The notes under the pieces are model-generated. The model saw only the letters and a list, made by a program, of their open reading frames with translations. It was not told the DNA's origin and ran no database searches. Both the position numbers and the translations under genes were made by a program. 43,684 nucleotides of DNA from Oscillospiraceae bacterium (GTDB lineage: Bacteria > Bacillota > Clostridia > Oscillospirales > Ruminococcaceae). The DNA lies in NCBI GenBank assembly GCA_031280965.1, contig JAITFZ010000007.1, positions 1-43,684 of the forward strand, written 5' to 3'. Positions 36,656-43,684 of this stretch are shown here, piece after piece (within the stretch, counting starts at the first letter, position 1; each line of letters starts with the position of its first letter).

Positions 36656-37675
36656 ATGTCATCGGTGGATATTGGAATTGACCTCGGAACGGCGAACATA
36701 ATTATTACGCTCGGCGGCAAGGGCATTGTACTTAATGAGCCGAGCGTTGTGGCGTATGATAAGAAGAAGCGGCAGGTTATAGCCGTGGGCGGCGAGGCAT
36801 ACAAAATGCTCGGCAGAACGCCCGAGTATATCATCGCGGCGCACCCGCTTCGTGACGGCGTTATTTCCGACAACTGCATGACTGAAATAATGGTCAGAGA
36901 ATTCATACGCAAGGTCAGCGGGAACATGCTTATTAAGCCGCGGGTTGTCCTTTGTGTGCCGTCGTTTGTAACCGATGTGGAGAAGCGGGCGTTGGTGGAA
37001 ACCGCAATGCTTGCGGGAGCGCGGAAGGTGTTCCTCATAGAAGAGCCCGTGGCGGCACTGCTCGGCGCGGGCATAGACATAACTAAACCCAACGGCGTCA
37101 TGGTGGTGGATATAGGCGGCGGGACGACCGATATAGCCGTTGCTTCTTTCAACGGGATTGTCAGTTCAACCTCCCTGAAAGCGGGCGGAAATAAAATCGA
37201 CTCGGCTATTATCAAATACATGTATACAAAATACAAGCTTATTATCGGCGAAAAAACCGCCGAAGCCGCCAAAAAAGCCATCGCCAACGTCTACGACCCC
37301 GACGGTACGGCAGTCATGGCGGTCAAGGGGCGCAATGTAGTCAGGGGTTTACCCGTGAGTGTTGAAATCAGCGATTATGACATACAGGAAGCGCTGTCCG
37401 GCTGTATCGAAGAGGTTATAGGAGCGATTCGCGGCGTACTTGAAAAAACGCCGCCGGAGCTTGTCGGCGATATACATACAAACGGCGTGGTACTGACGGG
37501 CGGCGGGGCGTTGCTTGGGGGACTTGACAGGCTCATCACTTCGTTTGTCGGCGCGCCGTGCATAATAGCGAATAAGCCTGTGGAATGTGTGGCAAGGGGT
37601 GTAGGCATGGCGTTCAGGCATACGGGGGATTTGCTTGACGGATTCGAGAGAATTTCGCTCTATAAATACAAGTAA
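36656..37675 (+). CDS. MreB-family rod-shape protein
   Basis: A 339-residue bacterial actin homologue of the MreB/Mbl type. Phosphate-1 is VDIGIDLGTANIIITLGGKG, phosphate-2 VMVVDIGGGTTDIAVAS and the adenosine motif VLTGGGALLGGLDRLI; the IEEPVAALLGAGIDI helix is typical. It polymerises under the membrane to guide lateral cell-wall synthesis. The absence of mreC and mreD here, and its place after cca, suggest a secondary paralogue (Mbl or MreBH type). It is one base downstream of cca. The ribosome binding site is not obvious, so translation probably depends on coupling. Confidence 0.9.
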   Translation: MSSVDIGIDLGTANIIITLGGKGIVLNEPSVVAYDKKKRQVIAVGGEAYKMLGRTPEYIIAAHPLRDGVISDNCMTEIMVREFIRKVSGNMLIKPRVVLCVPSFVTDVEKRALVETAMLAGARKVFLIEEPVAALLGAGIDITKPNGVMVVDIGGGTTDIAVASFNGIVSSTSLKAGGNKIDSAIIKYMYTKYKLIIGEKTAEAAKKAIANVYDPDGTAVMAVKGRNVVRGLPVSVEISDYDIQEALSGCIEEVIGAIRGVLEKTPPELVGDIHTNGVVLTGGGALLGGLDRLITSFVGAPCIIANKPVECVARGVGMAFRHTGDLLDGFERISLYKYK

Positions 37676-37736
37676 ACTTTGTACAATTTCCACAAAATAT
37701 CTCACCATATTCTGTAAAATCTATCAATAGCTTTAA

Positions 37737-37765
37737 TTTACAAAAAATGTTATACTATATTATAA
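37737..37765 (+). promoter_or_regulatory. Probable promoter of the small-ORF cluster
   Basis: TTTACA (37737-37742), a 17-bp spacer and TTATAA (37760-37765), in an AT-rich stretch after the MreB-family gene. The match is partial, and TATACT at 37751 is an alternative -10. Confidence 0.45.
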
Positions 37766-37808
37766 ATATAGGTACGTCTTGTTTATACGATGGAAGGCAG
37801 GTGGAAAA

Positions 37809-37985
37809 ATGGCAACAAACAACGAATTACGCACAGCTCAAAAAGAAGAACTTTTCGACTTGCTGAAGTTGAAAATGCTCAACAAAAGTGAAGTCAAGGG
37901 ACTGAATGAACTTATTGCCCGCAAGAGAGCGGGAATGGAAGCCGAAGATGTCGCCTACGTTGAGAAAATTATCGCGGAATTGTAA
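37809..37985 (+). CDS. Small hypothetical protein (paralogue A)
   Basis: A 58-residue soluble protein, MATNNELRTAQKEELFDLLK and later LNELIARKRAGMEAEDVAYV. The ending MEAEDVAYVEKIIAEL is repeated almost exactly in the gene at 38220, so the two arose by duplication. It is mostly helical, and no motif is recognised. GGCAGGTGGAAAA precedes the ATG and is repeated before the next gene. It starts a run of three tiny genes leading to a large surface protein. Confidence 0.72.
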   Translation: MATNNELRTAQKEELFDLLKLKMLNKSEVKGLNELIARKRAGMEAEDVAYVEKIIAEL

Positions 37986-38027
37986 ACACAAACAAGTAAA
38001 TCCTACAAACAAAAGGCAGGTGGAAAA

Positions 38028-38192
38028 ATGTCATATGACACCAAATTAATTATAGGATTAATTGCTCAAAACGTAGCAAAGGCAAAATCAGTTAAAGAAG
38101 CGTACAACTCTATCAGAGCCGCCGCATGTGTCGAGGGAATGAACCTGCCGACATATGAAGAAGCAGTAGAAGGCTTTGAAACAACGCCTTAA
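38028..38192 (+). CDS. Small hypothetical protein (54 residues)
   Basis: A 54-codon gene, MSYDTKLIIGLIAQNVAKAK then SVKEAYNSIRAAACVEGMNL, ending EAVEGFETTP. It has the same ribosome binding site and spacing (GGCAGGTGGAAAA) as paralogue A, suggesting duplication of the upstream signal, although the protein is not clearly related. A helix with evenly spaced Ala and one Cys dominates. It is too short to assign; the shared site and its position between two paralogues make it likely to be translated. Confidence 0.65.
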   Translation: MSYDTKLIIGLIAQNVAKAKSVKEAYNSIRAAACVEGMNLPTYEEAVEGFETTP

Positions 38193-38219
38193 ACCAACCT
38201 AAAACACGGAGGTACTTCA

Positions 38220-38408
38220 ATGCCGTCAAATCTTGAAACGCGAGTAATGCAAAAAACCAACCTTTTTGATTTGTTAATCCTAAAAAAAGATAACGAAAAA
38301 AAAGGTATTCACGTCGATGGTCTTGATAAGCTTATTGTCAAAACAGAAGCAATCATGGAAGCCGAAGACGTCGCCTACGTCGAGAAGAAAATCGCACAAC
38401 TCGATTAA
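38220..38408 (+). CDS. Small hypothetical protein (paralogue B)
   Basis: A 62-residue protein, MPSNLETRVMQKTNLFDLLI with LDKLIVKTEAIMEAEDVAYV, sharing LFDLL and MEAEDVAYVEK with paralogue A. Its insertion of four residues (EKKGIHVD region) shows some divergence. ACGGAGGT precedes the ATG. It lies 57 bp upstream of the large surface protein, possibly in one transcript. Function unknown. Confidence 0.7.
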   Translation: MPSNLETRVMQKTNLFDLLILKKDNEKKGIHVDGLDKLIVKTEAIMEAEDVAYVEKKIAQLD

Positions 38409-38465
38409 CCCCCCGCACTGTCAGCAACCTTACTGAAATCAATCAAAAACATGGAGGAAATTTTT

Positions 38466-41400
38466 ATGAAGCTTAGGAAACTTTTAGCATGTTTTATCAC
38501 GGTCGCGATGGTCGCGACGATGTTCCCGCTGATGACGCTGTTTGTAAATGCAACGACAGTAACTATTTACGACATACAAGACGGAGACGAGTTAGCAAAT
38601 TTTCAAACTCATCAAGGCACAACTTTCTTGCAGGGTGCGGGCGGAAGTAGGGAGTTCAACCTTGTCGCTACCCCTAAAACGGTAACTGTCACCGAAAGAA
38701 CTGCGGACTGGCACGGCATTGACATTAAACCCGAAGCTTTTAATGCTCAAGCGGGTGACACGTTTAATATAACCGTTACCGGCTCTCTCGGAACAGAAGC
38801 CGGTCTTGGCGTGCGTATTGTACGTTCTGCGGGCGATAATTCTTGGTTGCAGACCGGCGTGACCGGAGCGGACGGTGCTTTTTCATTATCGTATAGCGTC
38901 CCCGCCGAAGGTGAAAATTCGCCCCTTCAAATGGTCACGGATGAACGCCGTTACCGAATAGCGGGAGTTGAAAATCATAACCTTACGATTAACGGATTAA
39001 TAATCACGCGAACACCCGGTACCCCGCCGCCTTCCGCTGTTGACCTCGACGGCAACGACACGAATATCCCTAACGCAAATTTACGTGCGGGCGCCGGTGT
39101 TGCCGCTCATGCTGACGGCAACGGCAGATTCGTAGCAAATACCACAAACTGGACACAAAGAAACGTATTTTTCGATGTAAACTGGGTCGGTGCTACCCTT
39201 GATGCTTATAAGAGCATAACGTTCACCTATACCGGACACGCCGGCGACTTCGGCAGTAAACAAATATCCGTAATAGCAGGCACAGGCAATGAAGAAATTG
39301 GAACAGTCAACACGGGTGGTTCCGGCGGAGAGCTTACTTTTAACATCCCGTCTGCCTATAGCGGCAACAAAACTCCGGACGCTATCACCTTTAGATTTGG
39401 AACAGGCGGAACCGATGGCAATAATGGCGGTCTGCTCGGCACTGGTGTTGATTTCTCAATCACAAACGTAAAGTTTAACAAAGCCGATGATTGCACTCAT
39501 GTATGGAACGAAAGCCATATGTGTACAGCAGGTTGCGGAATGACGCATGCGAGCGGAACGGGTCATAACTCTCAAGCAAGCAATAATACGGGAGCGCTGT
39601 TTGCCGCTTGCGACATTTGCGGAAAAGAAGCCGTCTTTACCTTGGACTCGAGTCAATCCGGTCATTGGCCTAATCAGTTCGGCAACTCTAACCCGCTTCA
39701 CGACCGCGGTATTCAGACTAATCCTAACAATGCGACACTTAACGAACACGCTCATACACTTAGGATTACTACTAATGAAACGGCGCTTACCACTTCTGAA
39801 ATTAGTTTAATCGTTGAGAGAGACGGTGTTTCCCGTACAGTTTTAAATACTTCAGGCGGCAGCGGTGTATTTACGGCTCCTCTGCCTAACGGCTTTTTCC
39901 CGACTACTGTGGGTTGGGGGAACTTCGGCTTGAATTATACAGGTACTAATACATTTACATTCATAGTCGAATTATTAGCAGAATGTGGCTGTGTAGTTTT
40001 CGGTACAAGCGGAGTGGTGGGAAACTTCGACCCCGCTACCTGCCCGCACAGCGGCAACTGCAGCCCTTGCTCAGTCTGCACCAAATGTACAAATACGCCG
40101 ACATGTGCAAATTGTAATCTCCTTGACCCCTGCTTAGGCACATGTATACCTAAAGCGCCGATTTTCGATACACAAGATTGGCAAATTGCGCACTTCAACC
40201 CCAGCCCCGGCACTAATTCTGTCGAAACGGGTGCAATATTCGGCGTCGGACATACTTTAAAAATCACGTCTACTTCTACCGAGGGCTTCCTTTGGGGAGC
40301 AAGGATTACTTTTGGCGACCTTGGTATGCGCGCCGGATTTAAGTATACTATTACCATGCAATACCTTATTCCTGCCGCTACACGTAACAACGTTGGCGGT
40401 ATGCAGTGGGCGGGTTCCGACCAAGGTAATTTCCCTGCGGGTGTTACCGCTCCCGCCAGTACATGGATTAACTGGCCCGGAGAAGATACATGGGTTTCAA
40501 GTTCAATTGAACTGACTGTTGCTGCCGGTACTGTGATTGACCCTGCCGCCACACTGCGCTTACAACCCGGCGGCGGTGCCCCGTTCATTTCCGGCTCCTC
40601 GTGGTACATATGTTCCTTGGTAGTAATTGAGGAAGCGCTTTGCACTAACCATACCTGGGGCGGGAACTTCATTTGTACAACCCCCGGTTGCGGCGCACGT
40701 AAACCTGCTTGCAACCCCCGCTCTAACTGTAATTACACCGGACAGGAAGACCACATTTGTACAGATTGCGGTTTTGAACACCCTGAAACTACAGCGCATA
40801 GTTATAACGCCGAACATAATTGCAGAATATGCGGTCACGCACATACGACAACAGACCATAACACGGACGGCGATAATGGCTCATGCACGATTTGTTTCTT
40901 CGGTCACCCCTGCGCGAGCGGACATACTTTCGTAAGAAATTCGGCGGGCAACCAAGATACGCACCGCTGTGAACATGGCTGTATAGTCTTTGCAGTGACT
41001 GATACTAACGACGGAACATGGGCTCGTTGCGACGTCACCACCCTTACGGGAGCCTGTACTGTTTGTGCCGGTCCTCACCCGTGCGCGGCAGGTCACGCTT
41101 ATCAGAATAACAGACCTGCCCACCAAAATCACGGTTGTAGTCGCGGTTGCGGTCTCTTAGCAAACGGCACATGGGAAAACTGTTTTGTTGACGCACAGGG
41201 CAACTGCCCCTGCGGATTCAATATCGACATTTCATTACTCTGCCCGGGTTGCAACGGTGCCACCGCCTGGAGCTGGGGCAATAACGACTCCAGTCACTGG
41301 GCGAATGGTTGCGCCTGCCCGTGGAACGCACCTCACGCTTTTGTAAACGGCGTGTGCGTGTGCGGGTTTGAACAACCTCCCGACCCCTGCGCGAACGGAC

Positions 41401-42470
41401 ACGACTGGGTAAATCATAACGCAGATGTACATGGTTGCTCAAGACCAACCTGTACCGCGTGGGAGGCGCACAGCTTCAACGCACAGGGCTTGTGTTTCTG
41501 CGGCGCACGCGGAACTCCGACGGAGGTAACAGGGCTGTGTGCATCACAGGGTCACGCATGGGAATACATTAACGAAGATGTACACGGTTGCTCAAGAAGC
41601 GAATGTACCGCGTGGGAGCCGCATAATTTCGTTGACGGCAAGTGTGTTTGCGGGGCTGTGGTAGGCGAGGACGGCGGGGTTGAGTCGCCGGAAGACTTCA
41701 TACCCGCACCACCTGAAGGCGGCGAAACACCACCGGAAGGCGGCACAACACCACCGGAAGGCGGTACAACACCTCCGGGCGGCGGTACAACACCTCCGGG
41801 CGGCGGTGACGCACCTCCTCCCATTGAATACGACCCGGAAGACTTTGTAGACGACAACATATTCTTAGACATTCTCGAACAGGATAATCCTGTAATCTTC
41901 ATAAGCGACCTCGTGGAACTCGGCGGCACGGTTATATCTGCCGAAGCATTGCAGGCAATCGCGGCAAGCGGCAAGGACGTAGAAGTTGTACTTGAAAACG
42001 GTTTCTCGTTCACGATTTTAGCAAACTCCATAAGCGCTGACGCGGCGGCATTTGACCTTAACATCGTGGTTGAAATGACAAGAAGAGCAGAGTTAATCGA
42101 AGGCGTAAGGGTTCCGGCTAACTCAATCGTAATCAGCCCGAACTTCGCAGGCGACTTCGGATTTGAAATCAAGTTCACCTTCACAGCCGAACAGCTCGCC
42201 GAAGCAGGAATCAACGGCAACAACGCATGGCTCTACCACGTAAACCATAACGGCGCGGTAACGCCTGTGGGCAGAGCAGTACTGCTTTCGGACGGCTCGG
42301 TTGAAATCGTAATTGACCACGCATCCTTCTATGTTCTCTCAGAAGAAGCGCCAATCGGCACAGACCCCGACGACAACAACCCCGGCACAGGCACAACGCT
42401 TGCCATAGCGGCAATGGCGGTTTCGGCGGCGGCGGCGATTATGTCGAAGGGCAAAAAGAGGAGAAAGTAG
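38466..42470 (+). CDS. Secreted Cys/His-rich surface protein with sorting signal
   Basis: A 1334-residue secreted protein. It has a signal peptide (MKLRKLLACFITVAMVATMF, cut near VNATT), two beta-rich, carbohydrate-binding-like regions (30-180 and 195-335), a short CxxC patch (341-375), another CPxxxxC cluster (527-550) and a third beta-rich region (555-720). A long Cys/His-rich part follows (725-1065), with many units of the form CxxC or HxxCxxC then (G)H. A PPEGG(T)TP linker (1078-1118), a conserved clostridial surface domain (1120-1295) and a tail NPGTG, hydrophobic helix, KGKKRRK complete it, fitting an NPxTG-type sortase signal. The ATG follows GGAGGAAATTTTT. Cell-wall attachment, binding of polysaccharide and metal or disulfide stabilisation are inferences. 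Confidence 0.85.
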   Translation: MKLRKLLACFITVAMVATMFPLMTLFVNATTVTIYDIQDGDELANFQTHQGTTFLQGAGGSREFNLVATPKTVTVTERTADWHGIDIKPEAFNAQAGDTFNITVTGSLGTEAGLGVRIVRSAGDNSWLQTGVTGADGAFSLSYSVPAEGENSPLQMVTDERRYRIAGVENHNLTINGLIITRTPGTPPPSAVDLDGNDTNIPNANLRAGAGVAAHADGNGRFVANTTNWTQRNVFFDVNWVGATLDAYKSITFTYTGHAGDFGSKQISVIAGTGNEEIGTVNTGGSGGELTFNIPSAYSGNKTPDAITFRFGTGGTDGNNGGLLGTGVDFSITNVKFNKADDCTHVWNESHMCTAGCGMTHASGTGHNSQASNNTGALFAACDICGKEAVFTLDSSQSGHWPNQFGNSNPLHDRGIQTNPNNATLNEHAHTLRITTNETALTTSEISLIVERDGVSRTVLNTSGGSGVFTAPLPNGFFPTTVGWGNFGLNYTGTNTFTFIVELLAECGCVVFGTSGVVGNFDPATCPHSGNCSPCSVCTKCTNTPTCANCNLLDPCLGTCIPKAPIFDTQDWQIAHFNPSPGTNSVETGAIFGVGHTLKITSTSTEGFLWGARITFGDLGMRAGFKYTITMQYLIPAATRNNVGGMQWAGSDQGNFPAGVTAPASTWINWPGEDTWVSSSIELTVAAGTVIDPAATLRLQPGGGAPFISGSSWYICSLVVIEEALCTNHTWGGNFICTTPGCGARKPACNPRSNCNYTGQEDHICTDCGFEHPETTAHSYNAEHNCRICGHAHTTTDHNTDGDNGSCTICFFGHPCASGHTFVRNSAGNQDTHRCEHGCIVFAVTDTNDGTWARCDVTTLTGACTVCAGPHPCAAGHAYQNNRPAHQNHGCSRGCGLLANGTWENCFVDAQGNCPCGFNIDISLLCPGCNGATAWSWGNNDSSHWANGCACPWNAPHAFVNGVCVCGFEQPPDPCANGHDWVNHNADVHGCSRPTCTAWEAHSFNAQGLCFCGARGTPTEVTGLCASQGHAWEYINEDVHGCSRSECTAWEPHNFVDGKCVCGAVVGEDGGVESPEDFIPAPPEGGETPPEGGTTPPEGGTTPPGGGTTPPGGGDAPPPIEYDPEDFVDDNIFLDILEQDNPVIFISDLVELGGTVISAEALQAIAASGKDVEVVLENGFSFTILANSISADAAAFDLNIVVEMTRRAELIEGVRVPANSIVISPNFAGDFGFEIKFTFTAEQLAEAGINGNNAWLYHVNHNGAVTPVGRAVLLSDGSVEIVIDHASFYVLSEEAPIGTDPDDNNPGTGTTLAIAAMAVSAAAAIMSKGKKRRK

Positions 42471-42519
42471 TCAAGAGCAACACCTTCATGGATTGTTAAA
42501 AATATTTATCGGAAGATAA

Positions 42520-42553
42520 CGAAGAACAGCGAACTTAGGTTCGCTGTTCTTCG
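42520..42553 (+). terminator. Terminator of the surface-protein gene
   Basis: A perfect 15-bp stem (CGAAGAACAGCGAAC, 42520-42534, with its complement at 42539-42553) with loop TTAG. The following tail is only moderately T-rich. Confidence 0.75.
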
Positions 42554-42666
42554 TGGTTTCGGTGTGGTTCTGAATTTTTCTTAGTGTAATTGGAGTAATC
42601 TCTCAAAAATCATCCAAGACTTTTAGTACGGAATAAACGCAGCTCTGCCGGAGAGTAACTACACGC

Positions 42667-42695
42667 TTGACAACCCGTAAGCTTTATGATATACT
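42667..42695 (+). promoter_or_regulatory. Promoter of zinc-ribbon membrane gene
   Basis: TTGACA (42667-42672), a 17-bp spacer and TATACT (42690-42695), 20 bases before the ATG at 42716. This leaves a very short leader, still including TAGGTGA as a ribosome binding site. Confidence 0.82.
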
Positions 42696-42715
42696 CCTAA
42701 TAGTAGGTGATTATA

Positions 42716-43132
42716 ATGTATTGTTATAAATGCGGATTGCAAATTGAAGACAAGGCTTTAGAATGCGAACACTGCCACGCTTACACAGCCCATGTTATGA
42801 GACCGAAGTTTTTAAAGTTCAGCATTTTAATGGGTGCTTGTCTGCTTATAATGCCGTTTTTAAGTTTCATAACGGAACTCACGGCTCCGCTTGTTCCTTA
42901 TTTATTAATTATCTTCGGTATAATCGGCTTGCCTTTAGCGTTTATCAGTAAGCGAAAGTTGGCTATCGGAATAAACATTACTGCAATTATTCTGTGGGTT
43001 ATGTTAATAATCACACCGTTTTTTGCGGAGAATTATGAGTCGCAAAACAGGGATTCCGGCAATTTTTCCGAAAGCGTATATGCGGAATATGCCGAGAAAA
43101 ACAGGGAGAGATACAGGAGCGCAGTAAATTAA
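42716..43132 (+). CDS. Zinc-ribbon membrane protein
   Basis: A 138-residue protein that opens MYCYKCGLQIEDKALECEHC, a zinc ribbon with two CxxC pairs, followed by three hydrophobic helices (FSILMGACLLIMPFLSFI, LVPYLLIIFGIIGLPLAFIS, LAIGINITAIILWVMLIIT) and a charged tail. Such 'zinc-ribbon plus membrane' proteins are common in Firmicutes and mostly uncharacterised. The ATG at 42716 is preceded by TAGGTGA; an upstream in-frame GTG is inside that site. It has its own promoter. Confidence 0.78.
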   Translation: MYCYKCGLQIEDKALECEHCHAYTAHVMRPKFLKFSILMGACLLIMPFLSFITELTAPLVPYLLIIFGIIGLPLAFISKRKLAIGINITAIILWVMLIITPFFAENYESQNRDSGNFSESVYAEYAEKNRERYRSAVN

Positions 43133-43135
43133 ATA

Positions 43136-43295
43136 GGCAGAATGGCGGACGCGCATGGTTCAGGTACTAACGTGGAAATTTGGGTGAATGTGCCTAAAAC
43201 CCTGTGTTTATGGGGTTTGTAGAGAAAATAGATTTTCAGATTTTACGAAAATGTCTGCCAAAAAAACAAGGGGCGCGCAGACGAAAATAGCAAAT
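43136..43295 (+). repeat. Degenerate tRNA-Leu-derived repeat, copy 1
   Basis: Contains a degraded 5' part of a tRNA-Leu (AATGGCGGACGCGC, then GGTTCAGGTACTAACG with the CAG anticodon context). It is followed by about 100 bases shared with copy 2 (GGAAATTTG.GTGAAT, CTAAAACCCTGT, TTTACGAAAATGTCTGCC) and a common ACGAAAATAGCAAAT just before the next copy. GGCAGA at its start can pair with TCTGCC at 43254-43259. It has no T-arm and no acceptor 3' half. Confidence 0.62.
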
Positions 43296-43486
43296 GCGGA
43301 TATGGCGGAACGGCAGACGCGGTGGCTTCAGGTACTAACGCGGAAATTTGAGTGAATCGCTCTAAAACCCTGTATTTATGGGGGTTGTCGAGAAAATATA
43401 TTTTTAGATTTTACGAAAATGTCTGCCAAAAATACAAGGTGTCGCGGGAGTCTTGGCAAGACAAGCCTCGGACGAAAATAGCAAAT
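43296..43486 (+). repeat. Degenerate tRNA-Leu-derived repeat, copy 2
   Basis: Starts GCGGATATGGCGGAACGGCAG, a good tRNA-Leu 5' end, then GGTGGCTTCAGGTACTAACG. The anticodon stem does not pair and no T-arm or acceptor 3' half follows. The 100 bases after the anticodon match copy 1 closely, and GGCAGAC (43312-43318) is complementary to GTCTGCC (43421-43427). It ends in the same ACGAAAATAGCAAAT as copy 1, directly before the intact tRNA. Confidence 0.65.
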
Positions 43487-43569
43487 GCGGTTGTGGTGGA
43501 ACGGCAGACACGATGGCTTCAGGTGCCATTGCACGCAAGTGTGTGGAGGTTCAAATCCTCTTAGCCGCA
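43487..43569 (+). tRNA. tRNA-Leu (CAG)
   Basis: A type II tRNA of 83 bases, starting GCGGTTGTGG. The acceptor GCGGTTG pairs with TAGCCGC (two wobble pairs), the anticodon stem ATGGC/GCCAT is perfect around loop TTCAGGT (anticodon CAG), the variable arm is CACGCAAGTG, and the T-arm GGAGG/CCTCT closes TTCAAAT. The D-arm resembles other tRNA-Leu. The gene does not encode CCA (CTA follows the discriminator A), so it needs the cca product. Confidence 0.88.
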
Positions 43570-43586
43570 CTATTACGTCCATACTT

Positions 43587-43617
43587 AAACCGTCACTAAA
43601 AAAATTAGTGGCGGTTT
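43587..43617 (+). terminator. Terminator of tRNA-Leu
   Basis: AAACCGTCACTAA (43587-43599) pairs with TTAGTGGCGGTTT (43605-43617) with one wobble pair around five As, then GGACTTTTGTTTTC. Confidence 0.82.
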
Positions 43618-43662
43618 GGACTTTTGTTTTCAAAGAACCAAGAAAATCCAATAAAGTAAATT

Positions 43663-43684
43663 GGGCAGTCGGAGCAGACTGCCC
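43663..43684. other. Hairpin at the window end
   Basis: GGGCAGTC and GACTGCCC form a perfect 8-bp stem around GGAGCA at the last bases of the window. It may be a terminator for a gene beyond the window; the tail is cut off. Confidence 0.4.

Noticed and set aside
43296-43486. A tRNA-Leu interrupted by a group I intron
   Set aside because: No 3' half (T-arm and acceptor strand) of a tRNA follows the 100-base segment in either copy, so splicing could not give a tRNA.
43352-43651. Open frames on both strands across the tRNA-Leu gene
   Set aside because: They overlap a well-formed tRNA and its terminator and have no ribosome binding sites.

Overview
The window looks like chromosomal DNA of an anaerobic, Gram-positive, probably endospore-forming Clostridia member (Oscillospirales-like is my best guess). 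This rests on a complete Rnf complex, strong AGGAGG-type ribosome binding sites, YlmC/YmxH and Cse60-type sporulation-associated genes, a cellulase lipoprotein with a CBM2-like domain, sortase-type surface anchoring, and large serine recombinases paired with TnpW-like small genes. No 16S gene or other taxonomic marker was available, so the assignment is an inference.

Positions 1-18430 are a mobile-element accumulation zone. A 5'-truncated large serine recombinase gene (184-987) continues at 15645-16289. It is split in its zinc-ribbon codons by an inserted element of about 14.66 kb (988-15644). The element ends are 21-bp inverted arms beside a CTGT shared by both junctions. Joined, they give a 48-bp, nearly perfectly symmetric attP-like site, and removing the element restores the recombinase reading frame. 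Inside the element are: (a) a minus-strand operon (6744-1080) with an ABC transporter, a DUF5685-like protein, a transglutaminase-like protein, a PspC protein, Cys-rich membrane proteins and three small soluble proteins; (b) a collapsed prophage with a truncated DNA methylase, a ParB/methylase fused in frame to a tail-protein C-terminus, a holin and a two-domain endolysin; (c) a TnpW plus serine recombinase pair; (d) an iteron-like repeat cluster next to a RepA-type AAA ATPase gene. A second TnpW/recombinase pair (18379-16530, minus) follows.

Positions 18560-24130 carry a radical-SAM gene of the TatD-associated type with a consensus promoter placed so that the mRNA may be leaderless, an overlapping GH5 cellulase gene, an RlmN/Cfr-type gene, an MBL-fold hydrolase, a HIT-like protein and a truncated GNAT gene. 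Positions 24153-29557 hold the Rnf operon on the minus strand, in the order rnfC-rnfD-rnfG~rnfA-rnfE-rnfB, with rnfG and rnfA fused into one frame. Next come tsf and rpsB with a consensus promoter and a structured leader, then ylmC/ymxH, an aldo/keto reductase and, divergently, a purine nucleoside phosphorylase.

Positions 34092-37675 are a tight plus-strand run: cse60-like, mtnA, cca and an MreB-family gene. After it come three small ORFs (two of them paralogues) and a 1334-residue secreted, Cys/His-rich surface protein with an NPGTG-type sorting tail. The window ends with a zinc-ribbon membrane protein, two degenerate tRNA-Leu-derived repeat units and an apparently intact tRNA-Leu(CAG).
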